From Candidatus Latescibacterota bacterium (GTDB lineage: Bacteria > Latescibacterota > UBA2968 > UBA8231), in contig JAJEIO010000017.1 in assembly GCA_022827835.1 (NCBI GenBank), forward strand, positions 1 through 64,000: a DNA stretch of 64,000 nt. The letters run 5' to 3'. Under the pieces are notes generated by a model, which did no database searches, had not been told where the DNA came from, and saw only the letters and a list, made by a program, of their open reading frames with translations. The translations under genes were made by a program, and so were the position numbers. Each line of letters begins with the position of its first letter. The first letter of the stretch is position 1. Shown here piece by piece: positions 16,195-24,433 of the stretch.

Positions 16195-18015
16195 TTATTC
16201 ACCATGACGACGCAATAAGCGTTTCATATTTTCTTTTTCCGCCCAGTGTAGCGGCGTATCTCCATCGTTGTTTTTTGCATTGACATCGGCCCCGTTTTTC
16301 AGCAATACCTCAGCTGTAATGTAATTACTGTTACGTGCCGCATGATGCAGCGGCGTATCTCCATCGTTGTTTTTTGCATTGACATCGGCCCCGTTTTTCA
16401 GCAACACCTCGGCTGTATCAGCCGCATTGTTCAACGCCCCCCAGTGCAGCGGCGTCCAGCCATTCTTGTTTGTGGCGTGGATGTCGGCACCCTGCTTGAG
16501 CAAGACCTCAGCCGTTGCAGCCGCATTATTCCACGCTGCATGATGCAGCGGCGTCCAGCCATGTTTGTCTTGGGCATTGATATCAGCTCCTTGCTCGAGC
16601 AAGACCTCAACTGCTTCATGGGCGTTCTTAGACGCTGCATCGTACAGACTGTACGCTCCTGCTTTTTCTAGTACTGCTTGCTGTTCCTGCCACTCTTTTT
16701 CTAATACTGCCTGTTCCAGCCGTTGCTTTTCTAATGCGGCCTGATCTCGACGCTCCTTTTCCAATGCGGCCTGCTGTTCCTGTCGTTTTTTTTCTAACGC
16801 GGCTTGTTCCAGCCGTTGCTTTTCTAATGCGGCCTGTTGCTCCTGCTGCTTTTTTTCCAACGCAGCTTGCTCCAGCCGTTGCTCTTCCAATGCGGCTTGC
16901 TGTTCTTGGCGCTTTTTTTCTAACGCGGCTTGTTCCAGCCGTTGCCTTTCCAGTGCGGCCTGTTGCTCCTGCCGCTTTTTCTCCAATGCAGCTTGTCCCT
17001 GAATTGCTATAGCTATACCACCCATAATCAGGAGAGCGACTACACTCAAAATCACGGCAAACCGCTTTGATCTCGTTTTAGGCTTGCCTTTTGCTTTTTC
17101 CTTTTTATTGTCCGTCTCCCTTAGCCCTTCCTGCGCGTCCCCCGCCATCGCAGCCTGCCAAGCACCAACGCTCTGCGGACGATCCTCCTCATGCACCGCC
17201 AACGCCGCATCAATCGCCGCCAAAAACACACTACTCACCCGGCCTGCACACCGCTGAGATACCGGAATCAGCGGATCATCCCGCATCCGGTCGGTTGCAT
17301 CATCGGGTACCTCTCCGGTCAACGCTCGATAGCACACCCCACCCAAAGCATAAATGTCGGTCCACGCTCCTTGACGCCCCCGGCTCGAATACTGCTCGAT
17401 CGGCGCATACCCGGGCGTTACAATCGACGTAACCGAACGACTCTTGGCCCCCATGGCCTGACGCGCCGCACCAAAGTCCAACAACACCGGCGAATCATCC
17501 TCGGCGCGCAGGATGATATTGCCCGGTTTGATGTCCCGATGCAAAAAATCTGCGCTATGTACCACTTCTAAGGCACTCAGCAGCGGATGCAGAATACCTT
17601 TAAGCTCGTCTTCGCCCAGCGTCCCCTTGCGCGTCAGATATGCCGACAAGTCTTCCCCTTCCACATAGTCCATTGCGATATAGGCCGTACTATGCGCTTC
17701 AAAGAAGTGGTGGACGCGGACGATGTTGGGGTGCTGAAGACGCGCCAGAATGCGGGCTTCGTCCAAGAAGCGTTCCAAGCCCCATTGAAAATCCGACGCC
17801 GCACGCGGTACCTGCGGCACGACGGATAGGTCCTGTTCGCGGGTAGCCAAGTCCGAGGGTAGATACTCCTTGATCGCCACGGAAATATCCAGCGCCACGT
17901 TCCAGCCGAGATAGGTTATGCCGAATCCGCCTTGGCCGAGGACGCGGCGAAACTCAAATTCCCGGATGCGCGTCCCCTGCGGCAGCGCCAAGCGATGCTG
18001 TTGTTCCTCACTCAT
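16195..18015 (-). CDS. Membrane Ser/Thr protein kinase with coiled coil and ankyrin repeats
   Basis: A 606-residue Hanks-type kinase and last gene of the seven-gene operon. The kinase domain (about 18-280) has the glycine loop LGQGGFGITYLG, the VAIKEYLP lysine, HRDIKPGN catalytic loop and DFGAARQ, so it should be active. A TM helix (about 318-340, AVILSVVALLIMGGIAIAI) is followed by a long coiled coil of AALEKKRQEQQ repeats (about 342-445), then about four ankyrin repeats to the C-terminus (GWTPLHHAAWNNA and relatives). With the kinase cytoplasmic, coil and ankyrins would be outside the inner membrane. The last two ankyrin units are nearly identical at DNA level. Confidence 0.88.
   Translation of the reverse strand: MSEEQQHRLALPQGTRIREFEFRRVLGQGGFGITYLGWNVALDISVAIKEYLPSDLATREQDLSVVPQVPRAASDFQWGLERFLDEARILARLQHPNIVRVHHFFEAHSTAYIAMDYVEGEDLSAYLTRKGTLGEDELKGILHPLLSALEVVHSADFLHRDIKPGNIILRAEDDSPVLLDFGAARQAMGAKSRSVTSIVTPGYAPIEQYSSRGRQGAWTDIYALGGVCYRALTGEVPDDATDRMRDDPLIPVSQRCAGRVSSVFLAAIDAALAVHEEDRPQSVGAWQAAMAGDAQEGLRETDNKKEKAKGKPKTRSKRFAVILSVVALLIMGGIAIAIQGQAALEKKRQEQQAALERQRLEQAALEKKRQEQQAALEEQRLEQAALEKKQQEQQAALEKQRLEQAALEKKRQEQQAALEKERRDQAALEKQRLEQAVLEKEWQEQQAVLEKAGAYSLYDAASKNAHEAVEVLLEQGADINAQDKHGWTPLHHAAWNNAAATAEVLLKQGADIHATNKNGWTPLHWGALNNAADTAEVLLKNGADVNAKNNDGDTPLHHAARNSNYITAEVLLKNGADVNAKNNDGDTPLHWAEKENMKRLLRRHGE
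16249..16411 (-). repeat. Near-identical tandem ankyrin units
   Basis: Two copies of a roughly 63-base block, 16249-16312 and 16348-16411, spaced exactly 99 bases (33 codons, one ankyrin repeat) apart and differing at only a base or so. This indicates a very recent unit duplication within the kinase gene. Confidence 0.8.
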
Positions 18016-18055
18016 ACTCGGCTTTCTCTAATACTATCGTCTCAACAGCCGCATC

Positions 18056-18961
18056 TTAATCTACAAGCAAATAAAGACCCAGAATAATTAAGAAAAAAAT
18101 TTCAACGCATAGCCATCTGACCCAGCGTCTTGATCGCGGCCCACCCTGAGCAGCTTCTCCCTCGTCAATAGCCGCCGCCGCTTCCACGTCCTCGGCCGGT
18201 GCATACAACAAGACGGTCGTGTTGTCCTGATGGGGATGTTCGGCCGCTTCCACGGCTTGGATAAGGGCTGCGGCGCTCTCATCCAATGGCGCGTCTTTCA
18301 TTTTCTGGAGGATAGCCGCAATCTCTTGCTCGCTGAGGGTCAGCAAACCATCGCTCGCCAAGAGCAGCCGGTCGCCTTTCTGCACAGCAACCGGCTGCGC
18401 CGACGCGTCAATCAGATGTATGTCATCGCCCATGACCGCCGACCGCAGGGAATGCCGCCTTGGATCCCGAGCAGCGTCTTCTTCGGTCATATCCCCCTTT
18501 GCCACGAGCTCTGCAAGAATCGGAGCCATAGAGTGGTCTGCATTCAAGCGCTCCAATTGGCTGTCGCGGAACAACCACAACGGAGAGTCGCCCACGCTGA
18601 TCCAGTGCAGCCCTTGGCTGGAAACAACAGCCGCGACCAAGGTCGAACCCATGCTGTCGAGTTCGGGATTTGCGGCGATGGCATCGGCAAGGGCTTTATT
18701 AGCCGCGGCGAGGCAGTCCCGCAGCCGCTCGACGATGGACCCAGAAGCCTGCGGATACACCTCGACAAAGGTCTTGCTCAAAAGGCGGCTGGCCGTCGCG
18801 CCGCCCACATGGCCGCCCATGCCATCGGCGACTAGCAACATGGAGTGCTCGCGGCCGTCTAGGCCGAGGTCGCGTCCGTCCAGCAGGCCGTAATCATCCT
18901 CTTGATACTCCCGTTTGCCGGGGATTTGCCGCGCGGCAAAGCGCCCGTCTAATTGGTTCAT
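18056..18961 (-). CDS. PP2C-family Ser/Thr phosphatase with C-terminal TM anchor
   Basis: A 301-residue metal-dependent phosphatase, the natural opponent of the adjacent kinase. Conserved metal-site and motif residues are present: REYQEDDYG, LLVADGMGGHVGG, ISVGDSPLWL, LLLASDGLL and HQDNTTVLL. The C-terminus WLCVEIFFLIILGLYLLVD is a single TM anchor, so the catalytic domain is held at the inner membrane. The ATG overlaps the stop of the upstream FHA gene (ATGA). Confidence 0.9.
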   Translation of the reverse strand: MNQLDGRFAARQIPGKREYQEDDYGLLDGRDLGLDGREHSMLLVADGMGGHVGGATASRLLSKTFVEVYPQASGSIVERLRDCLAAANKALADAIAANPELDSMGSTLVAAVVSSQGLHWISVGDSPLWLFRDSQLERLNADHSMAPILAELVAKGDMTEEDAARDPRRHSLRSAVMGDDIHLIDASAQPVAVQKGDRLLLASDGLLTLSEQEIAAILQKMKDAPLDESAAALIQAVEAAEHPHQDNTTVLLYAPAEDVEAAAAIDEGEAAQGGPRSRRWVRWLCVEIFFLIILGLYLLVD

Positions 18962-19551
18962 TGCGCCTTGCTTTGCTCTGTATCCTGCCAATCAAACTCG
19001 GCACCGCACAAGGGCACGAAGCGGAGAATCGTATTGCCGATGCCAATGTGGCTCAACGCCGGCAATTCAACCGGTGCGAGCACGGGCTGATCGCCGAGAT
19101 ACGTCAGATTGGTGCCGCCGCCGTGCTGCACGTAAAACTGCCGGCCGCGCGGATCGTATGTAACAACCGCATGGCCGTTGCGCGAAATTTGATCGTCGCC
19201 AAAATCGAGCTTGACGCGGTCGGTCGCCCCGCGCCCAAGCGGATTGGAACCATAGCCCAGTTGCATGGCATGACCTTTTCCCGGCCCCTCGACAATCACC
19301 AGCCACCCCACAACCGGATCATCCATGGCGCGATCCTCTGCGGCGCGCTTTTCATCTGCTCGTCGCCCGCCTACTAAACGCGTCTTCTCCTCCTCGCCGC
19401 CCTTGGACGGCTCGGCACCAGCAGGTTGCTCGCCGCCCTGTGGTGCTGGCGGCAACGGCCTGTTGACCACCTCCGTTGGTTTGTCATCCTCTTGCCGCTT
19501 AACGGTTTTTTCTTCAATGATTTTGCCATCGGGTCCGCGATAAACAGGCAT
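18958..19551 (-). CDS. FHA-domain protein
   Basis: A 197-residue soluble protein. A charged N-terminal region containing EEKTRLVGGRR, whose Thr is a plausible phospho-acceptor, precedes an FHA domain (about 82-185): PLGRGATDRVKLDFGDDQISRNGHAVV has the Arg, Ser and His positions that bind phosphothreonine. It likely recruits phosphorylated partners in the operon. GGAGGG precedes the ATG. Confidence 0.83.
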   Translation of the reverse strand: MPVYRGPDGKIIEEKTVKRQEDDKPTEVVNRPLPPAPQGGEQPAGAEPSKGGEEEKTRLVGGRRADEKRAAEDRAMDDPVVGWLVIVEGPGKGHAMQLGYGSNPLGRGATDRVKLDFGDDQISRNGHAVVTYDPRGRQFYVQHGGGTNLTYLGDQPVLAPVELPALSHIGIGNTILRFVPLCGAEFDWQDTEQSKAQ

Positions 19552-19605
19552 GGTGCCCTCCTAATATTTAGGTTATTTCGGTAGGGGAGGCGTCTCACCC
19601 GCACC

Positions 19606-20391
19606 TTATTTCTCGTAAAGCCGGTTGATTAAGTTGTCCAAACAGTATTGTCCGGATTGGTTTAGAGCCATTTCTTCCCGACTTTCCGCAATATGCAGTG
19701 TAAACACCAGCAGTACCGACTGGAGCAACGCGAGCAAGGTCGTGTAAAACGCGACGCCCAGCCGACCAGTGATCCCGGCCAGCAGGGTCGGGTCCTGGGG
19801 GTCTTGGATATTGGCCGCATAATCCAAGGCAAACGCAATGCCCACCACCGTGCCGATAAACCCCAACGTGGGTATCAGCCAGACGAGATAGCGCAACATC
19901 GCATATTTGAGTTCGAGCTCGTGCTGAAATAATTCGAGGGAAGAATTAAATAGCGAGTTGGCTTGGTCAACGGAGCGGCTCCCTTGGAATTGTAGAATGC
20001 AGCGCATGATTAGGCGCTGCAAAAAGAAAACGCGCTCCTCGGCTAGGGGCCGCACCTTTTGATAAAGGTCTCCCAAGTCCTGCGCCCGCAACACCACCTC
20101 ATCTTCTTCCGGCAGGTAGTGTTTGTCTATTTGTTGTAGTTCCAGCCTCGCTTGGTTAAATCGCACCCAGAGTTCGCCGCAGCCGACCCAAAACATGAGC
20201 CACATGACATTTTGGATCGTAAAAGGGTACAGGAAAGTGGCCGTGTGGCGATCTAGCAAGAAAGCACCTACCGCAGAATCGGGATGATCGAAAATAAAGC
20301 TCATAATCGCTATAAATACGACGCCTCCTAGCAGACTGACGCCGCTTACTTTTAGGCGTTGCTCCAGCTCTATCCCTTGCCCTTTTGCCAT
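19606..20391 (-). CDS. MotA/TolQ/ExbB-family proton-channel protein
   Basis: A 261-residue membrane protein. Two N-terminal TM segments (LLGGVVFIAIMSFIF and IQNVMWLMFWVGC), a large cytoplasmic helical part, and a C-terminal TM pair with the family core: WLIPTLGFIGTVVGIAFAL then GITGRLGVAFYTTLLALLQ. ExbB/MotA-family proteins form pentamers around a dimer of an ExbD/MotB-like partner and convert ion flow into movement. The VWA protein three genes' space upstream has a fitting anchor. The ATG at 20391 (AGGA 6 bases upstream) begins one base after the previous stop; the frame extends further upstream only as a shadow of the FHA gene. Confidence 0.85.
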   Translation of the reverse strand: MAKGQGIELEQRLKVSGVSLLGGVVFIAIMSFIFDHPDSAVGAFLLDRHTATFLYPFTIQNVMWLMFWVGCGELWVRFNQARLELQQIDKHYLPEEDEVVLRAQDLGDLYQKVRPLAEERVFFLQRLIMRCILQFQGSRSVDQANSLFNSSLELFQHELELKYAMLRYLVWLIPTLGFIGTVVGIAFALDYAANIQDPQDPTLLAGITGRLGVAFYTTLLALLQSVLLVFTLHIAESREEMALNQSGQYCLDNLINRLYEK

Positions 20392-20392
20392 A

Positions 20393-20761
20393 TCAATCCT
20401 CCTCGCCGATGATCTCACCTGTATGTACGTCGCGCCGTACTGGTCCCTCGGGTAGGGGGGCCATCCCTCCTGCACGGCGCTTCTGTTGTACGGCCATCGC
20501 GATAAGTGCGGGGGCGGTCGTCTGATAACGACCGAGTAGGATCGCGTCCGTCGGGTCGATAAATTCCTGTCGGATGCGTTTCCACTCGCCGTCCTGCGCA
20601 ACATAACTGCCTCCACTGCTGGCGCAATCGGTGAGATAGTACGCGCCGCTTGGTGTCGCAACTAGCTCGGCGTGGACGCGCGAGACCGAATCATCGTCAA
20701 TCTGGATGTCCACGCCGGCACCACGACCGATTCGGTACACAGAAAAGCTCGATTTGCTCAT
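20393..20761 (-). CDS. Small FHA-domain protein
   Basis: A 122-residue protein that is nearly all FHA domain: YRIGRGAGVDIQIDDDSVSRVHAEL contains the Arg, Ser and His of the phosphothreonine pocket, followed by a degenerate SSGGSYVAQDGE loop in place of the usual SxNGT. The C-terminal tail (GGMAPLPEGPVRRDVHTGEI) looks disordered. It is packed 4 bases after the VWA gene and 1 base before the channel gene, arguing for a stoichiometric part of the same complex. Confidence 0.82.
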   Translation of the reverse strand: MSKSSFSVYRIGRGAGVDIQIDDDSVSRVHAELVATPSGAYYLTDCASSGGSYVAQDGEWKRIRQEFIDPTDAILLGRYQTTAPALIAMAVQQKRRAGGMAPLPEGPVRRDVHTGEIIGEED

Positions 20762-20765
20762 AACA

Positions 20766-21686
20766 TCAACCTGGTTTGGCTCCTACTACGTACCCGTTAT
20801 TCTGCTCTGTTAGCTGCACTAGAAAATCAATAAAGTCCCGGTCTGCCGTGTAATTGCCGACGGCTACGGCGTGGATGGGTATTTTCTGCTTGTTTTTAGC
20901 CGTTACGGCCTGCACAACCATGTGCCAATCTTCGGTGGGTGCCCCGTCGCTCAAGAGGATGATTTCTTCGGGGTGTAGTTCAAGCGCCGCCAGCAAAGCG
21001 ACGCGGGTGGGGGAGCCACCGCCGATACTCTTCATCCAGTTTTTTACTAGTGATACAACGCGATCTCGCGTATCCTTTTTTACTTGAAAGTACCCTCCAT
21101 CTTGCGGCCAGTAGTGCAACAGATCCGCGCCTTGGAAACCAATGAGACGGACCTCTATTTCCGACTTAAAAGCAGCGAGTATGTCGTGCATAGACAGTGC
21201 TATGAACTGGCGGTAGTCGTGCTGTTCAGGCTGGTAAATGCTGCTCGACATATCTATGACGAACACAAACCTCTTGGCTTTGGTCCTAATGCCCAATAAA
21301 ACGCTGGTGTCATCGATCTCCTGTTGCAGAGCTGCCACTTGTTTTTCAAGCTGAATTTTTGTTTGCGGAACTTTGGTCATTGCCCGCTCTAGCTGGGCTT
21401 TTTCCCGTTCCAGCTTGGCTGTCTGCCGATCCAGCTTAGTCCTCTCGCGCTCTGATTGGGCCGTAGCCTGCTCTAACTCGGCCTTTACCTGTTCCAATTC
21501 GGCTTTTGCCTGCTGCAACTTGATCTTTGCCTGCCTCAACTCGGCCTTTTCTCGTCCCGATATGTTCAGATTCGGAAAAAAGGGCAGCAGCACTATGGTA
21601 ATGAGCATGAAAGCGCCGAGAGCCGATGCGAACAGATCGAGCGTGGCCATGCTAAATATGTTGATCTCGCGGCTGCGTTTTTTCAT
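20766..21686 (-). CDS. Membrane VWA protein with MotB/ExbD-like anchor
   Basis: A 306-residue protein: short cytoplasmic N-terminus, one TM helix (about 18-38), coiled coil (about 45-130, AELEQVKAELEQATAQ), and a VWA domain (about 140-300) whose MIDAS motif DMSSSI is intact, with a later LLSDGAPTEDW. The anchor INIFSMATLDLFASALGAF places Asp17 at the start of the TM, where MotB and ExbD carry their proton-binding Asp. Next to an ExbB-like gene this suggests the rotor/stator partner with a metal-binding VWA head in the periplasm. The channel role is inference; the VWA fold is clear. Confidence 0.85.
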   Translation of the reverse strand: MKKRSREINIFSMATLDLFASALGAFMLITIVLLPFFPNLNISGREKAELRQAKIKLQQAKAELEQVKAELEQATAQSERERTKLDRQTAKLEREKAQLERAMTKVPQTKIQLEKQVAALQQEIDDTSVLLGIRTKAKRFVFVIDMSSSIYQPEQHDYRQFIALSMHDILAAFKSEIEVRLIGFQGADLLHYWPQDGGYFQVKKDTRDRVVSLVKNWMKSIGGGSPTRVALLAALELHPEEIILLSDGAPTEDWHMVVQAVTAKNKQKIPIHAVAVGNYTADRDFIDFLVQLTEQNNGYVVGAKPG

Positions 21687-21700
21687 GCCTAATACCCTAT

Positions 21701-23311
21701 CTAAAGTTTGGACGCCATGAGCACCAAATCGCCCAGCGCGACTTTGGTACCATAGTCCAACCTCGCCGGCTTAAAGGGCGACAGGCGCTGATCGTTCAAA
21801 AACGTCCCATTGCTGGAGTTCAAGTCTTCAACATAAAATTGATCGCCCTGGGTTGCAATGCGCAGATGACGTCGGGATACGTTTTCATCCGCGACGATTT
21901 CATCCACCAAATCGGGATGCCGGCCGAGCGAAAGCCCTAAGCGTTGACTGGCAAATTGGGCTGGTGCCAACTCGATGTGGATGCGTTCGCCGCGGCTGTC
22001 AAAACCGGCTAGCGCGAGGCCGTGTTTGGGGCCTTTTGCGATGGCCTTTGCCGCTTCCTTTTTGGTTACGCGCCGACTCATTTGTTGGACGAGCTGGCGC
22101 GGGTTCTTTAAGGCAGCTATCAATTTTCGCCGCGAGAGAAGCAACCAACCGAGCAGGGCAAGCAGCACTAGTCCCACTCCTGCAATAATACCCCACTGCA
22201 ACCGCTGCGCGGCTTTTGCTTTGGCGGCTTTGAGGCTGTCGGCTTTGGCTTGTGCCCGCACTTCCGCTGCTCTGAGGCTGTCGGCTTTGGCTTTGGCGGC
22301 TTCGAGACTATCGGCTTTTGCCTTGGTGGCCTTGAGGCTGTCGGTGGCTGCTTTTTTTGCCGCATCGGCCCGCGCCTTCGCCTGCGCCAGACTGTCGGCT
22401 TTTGCTTTGGCCGCTTTGAGGCTGTCGGCGGCCGCCTTGCTCGCAGAATCGGCCCGCGCCTTCGCCTGTTCTGCCGCCTGCTGCGTAGCCTCTTCTTTGG
22501 CCTTGGCCTTTTTTGCGGCTGCGCTTGCCAAGTCGGCTTGCGCCTTCGCCACTCTGAGGCTGTCGGCGGCCGCTTTTCGAGCGCGTTCAGCACGCTCAAC
22601 AGCACTCAGGCATTTTGATTTAACTACTGTATGAGCGATTTTTCGGCCTTGGAGTGCAGCTATTATGTCGCCGCTGCGCAAGGCAGAAATAGTGCCGCTT
22701 GGTTGCGCTTTCCGAAATGGCCACGAGCTGCTGCTTGGGTCTGGCAGGTTGATGGCGACGACATCCCCGCATTCGTTAAACAAGGGCATGCCGAAGGATT
22801 GGGCGGTTATCAAGGCATTGTGTTGTAGCAGGTGTGCCACCGGAAGGCTCGATTTTTTGCCGAAGACGTTTTGGTACGCGCCAATCGCCCCATGAGCAAG
22901 CTGAACATCCCCTGTTGCGCCGAACTGTAGCGTCTGCACGGCGCGGCCTACATCGGCTCCTTGCTCGGATAGGTTGAGCGGCGGCAAGTTCAAGTCCTGT
23001 ACGTGCAGCAGGGCCAGATTCATGGCGCGGTTGGCAAACACTCGCTGCGCCACGACCTCGGCCCTGATCTTCAGGGACCATACGGTCAATTCCTCGGCCT
23101 TTTCTATGAGATGGGCATTCGTCAGCACGTATCCCTTTTCGTTGACGACAAACCCGCTCCCTTCGGCTACGACTTTGTCATTGTCGTAAGCGCGAATCCG
23201 CACGATGCTTGCAGAAACATCATCGACATCTATTTGCGCCGCGACGGGGATTGCACAAAGAAGCCAAGCCACGGCGAAATGCGCGATGGAAGATAGGATT
23301 TTTTTGTTCAT
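21701..23311 (-). CDS. Trypsin-like (degenerate) / TM / FHA protein
   Basis: A 536-residue protein starting the operon. Signal peptide (1-26), an HtrA-like chymotrypsin fold (about 30-225), a long Ala/Lys/Ser coil of KAKADSLKAA repeats (about 235-370), a TM helix (about 374-394, WGIIAGVGLVLLALLGWLLL), then a cytoplasmic FHA domain (about 440-536, LGRHPDLV, NVSRRHLRIA, NSSNGTFLN). His67 (TNAHLI) is kept, but the Asp position is Asn98 (AMNLALL) and the GNSGGPL loop reads AQSFGMPL, so catalysis is doubtful. It would link a periplasmic sensor or scaffold domain to phosphothreonine binding inside. GGAGAG precedes the ATG. Confidence 0.82.
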   Translation of the reverse strand: MNKKILSSIAHFAVAWLLCAIPVAAQIDVDDVSASIVRIRAYDNDKVVAEGSGFVVNEKGYVLTNAHLIEKAEELTVWSLKIRAEVVAQRVFANRAMNLALLHVQDLNLPPLNLSEQGADVGRAVQTLQFGATGDVQLAHGAIGAYQNVFGKKSSLPVAHLLQHNALITAQSFGMPLFNECGDVVAINLPDPSSSSWPFRKAQPSGTISALRSGDIIAALQGRKIAHTVVKSKCLSAVERAERARKAAADSLRVAKAQADLASAAAKKAKAKEEATQQAAEQAKARADSASKAAADSLKAAKAKADSLAQAKARADAAKKAATDSLKATKAKADSLEAAKAKADSLRAAEVRAQAKADSLKAAKAKAAQRLQWGIIAGVGLVLLALLGWLLLSRRKLIAALKNPRQLVQQMSRRVTKKEAAKAIAKGPKHGLALAGFDSRGERIHIELAPAQFASQRLGLSLGRHPDLVDEIVADENVSRRHLRIATQGDQFYVEDLNSSNGTFLNDQRLSPFKPARLDYGTKVALGDLVLMASKL

Positions 23312-23350
23312 AATCTCTCCAGCACTTTGGAGGACGCGCTTATTAGTAGG

Positions 23351-24292
23351 TTAGGGACTCAAGGCGATATCACTTGGACTACCCAAGCCGGAGACGATGG
23401 TTTCGACTTCGGATCCGTCGAGGTTGGCCCGCTTAATATTACCCCAAACCCATTCCCCCCAGTATATTTTGCCCCCGCCTACGTCGATGGCAACGCCCTT
23501 ACTACTTTCGGTGAAGAGGGTTTCGACCTGGGATCCGTCGAGGTTGGCCCGCAAAATCCCATCCCACCCTGCCCAGTATAGCTTACCACCGCTCTCGTCG
23601 ATTGCGAGGTCGTAAACGCGATCTAGGCCGGAGACGATGGTTTCGACTTGGGATCCGTCGAGGTTAGCTCGCTTAATCTCATCTCCCCTCCAGCCTGCCC
23701 AGTACATCTTGCCCCTGCTCAAGTCTAAGGCGATGACCTCTGACGCACCTGCTTCGGCGACGAGGGTTTCGACGGGGGAGCCGCCGAGGCCCGTACGGTA
23801 GATTATACCACGCCAATTGGCCAAGTATATCTTGCCTTGGCCCACGTCCAAGGCGAGGTCACTGCCCGTTTCGGTGCCGAGGGTTTGGACTTGAGAACCG
23901 TCGAGGTTAGCCCGTCCAACCTTCTCCGATTCTGTCCAGTATATCTTGCCCCCATCCACATCGAGGGCAATGCCTTCTGGATCGTCTAGGCCGGAGACGA
24001 GGGTTTGCACTTGGGACCCGTCGAGGTTGGCCCGCTGAATCGTACCCGCTTCGGAATCCGTCCAGTACAGCATTGACGCTGGATTGACCGTAATGGGTTC
24101 GTCTTGTTCGCCTTGAGGTTCCTCAGACCCTTGAGGTCCTTGTTCGCCTTGAGGTCCTTGGGGCCCTTCCGGTCCTCGTTCACCTTGAGGTCCTTGTTCG
24201 CCTTGGGGTCCTGGAGGTCCCATCGGCCCCTGAGGGCCTTCGCATGCAGCAAGACCGAAAGCTAATAGCGATAAAAATGCAAAGTACTTCAT
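23351..24292 (-). CDS. Collagen-like lipoprotein with YWTD beta-propeller
   Basis: A 313-residue lipoprotein: signal [17 protein letters not shown], a short collagen stalk of about 14 Gly-X-Y triplets, then a propeller of about six LDL-receptor class B (YWTD-type) repeats, recognisable as GKIYWTESEKVGRANLDGSQVQ and LYWAGWDGILRANLDGS. Such propellers usually mediate protein or glycan binding. Leader, ribosome site (GGAGG) and even the upstream untranslated sequence match those of the collagen gene at 14042-15235, so the two arose by duplication followed by swapping of the C-terminal domain. Confidence 0.8.
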   Translation of the reverse strand: MKYFAFLSLLAFGLAACEGPQGPMGPPGPQGEQGPQGERGPEGPQGPQGEQGPQGSEEPQGEQDEPITVNPASMLYWTDSEAGTIQRANLDGSQVQTLVSGLDDPEGIALDVDGGKIYWTESEKVGRANLDGSQVQTLGTETGSDLALDVGQGKIYLANWRGIIYRTGLGGSPVETLVAEAGASEVIALDLSRGKMYWAGWRGDEIKRANLDGSQVETIVSGLDRVYDLAIDESGGKLYWAGWDGILRANLDGSQVETLFTESSKGVAIDVGGGKIYWGEWVWGNIKRANLDGSEVETIVSGLGSPSDIALSP

Positions 24293-24433
24293 TGTCTGCC
24301 TCCTTCCAGATGGCTGAGCACAATGGGTTTTGAAGAGATCGTTAGTCATTGACGCTGTCGCTCCGTACCAATAGCTACTTCTGTATTAACATCTTCCGCG
24401 TTGCAATGAAGTCTCCTGCGATTAACGTGATGT

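Noticed and set aside
22250..22618. Open frames antisense or out of frame within the Ala/Lys/Ser coil of the protease-FHA gene
   Set aside because: They are by-products of a repetitive coiled-coil coding sequence.
16195..23311. Type VI secretion system or Ter cluster
   Set aside because: Kinase, phosphatase and FHA genes are shared with those systems, but no Tss, ClpV, VgrG, Hcp or TerC/D genes are present in the window.
16195..23311. Direct assignment as a Zorya defence system
   Set aside because: ExbB/MotA-like and TM partner proteins are present, but there is no OmpA-type ZorB domain, ZorC/D helicase or other defence gene.
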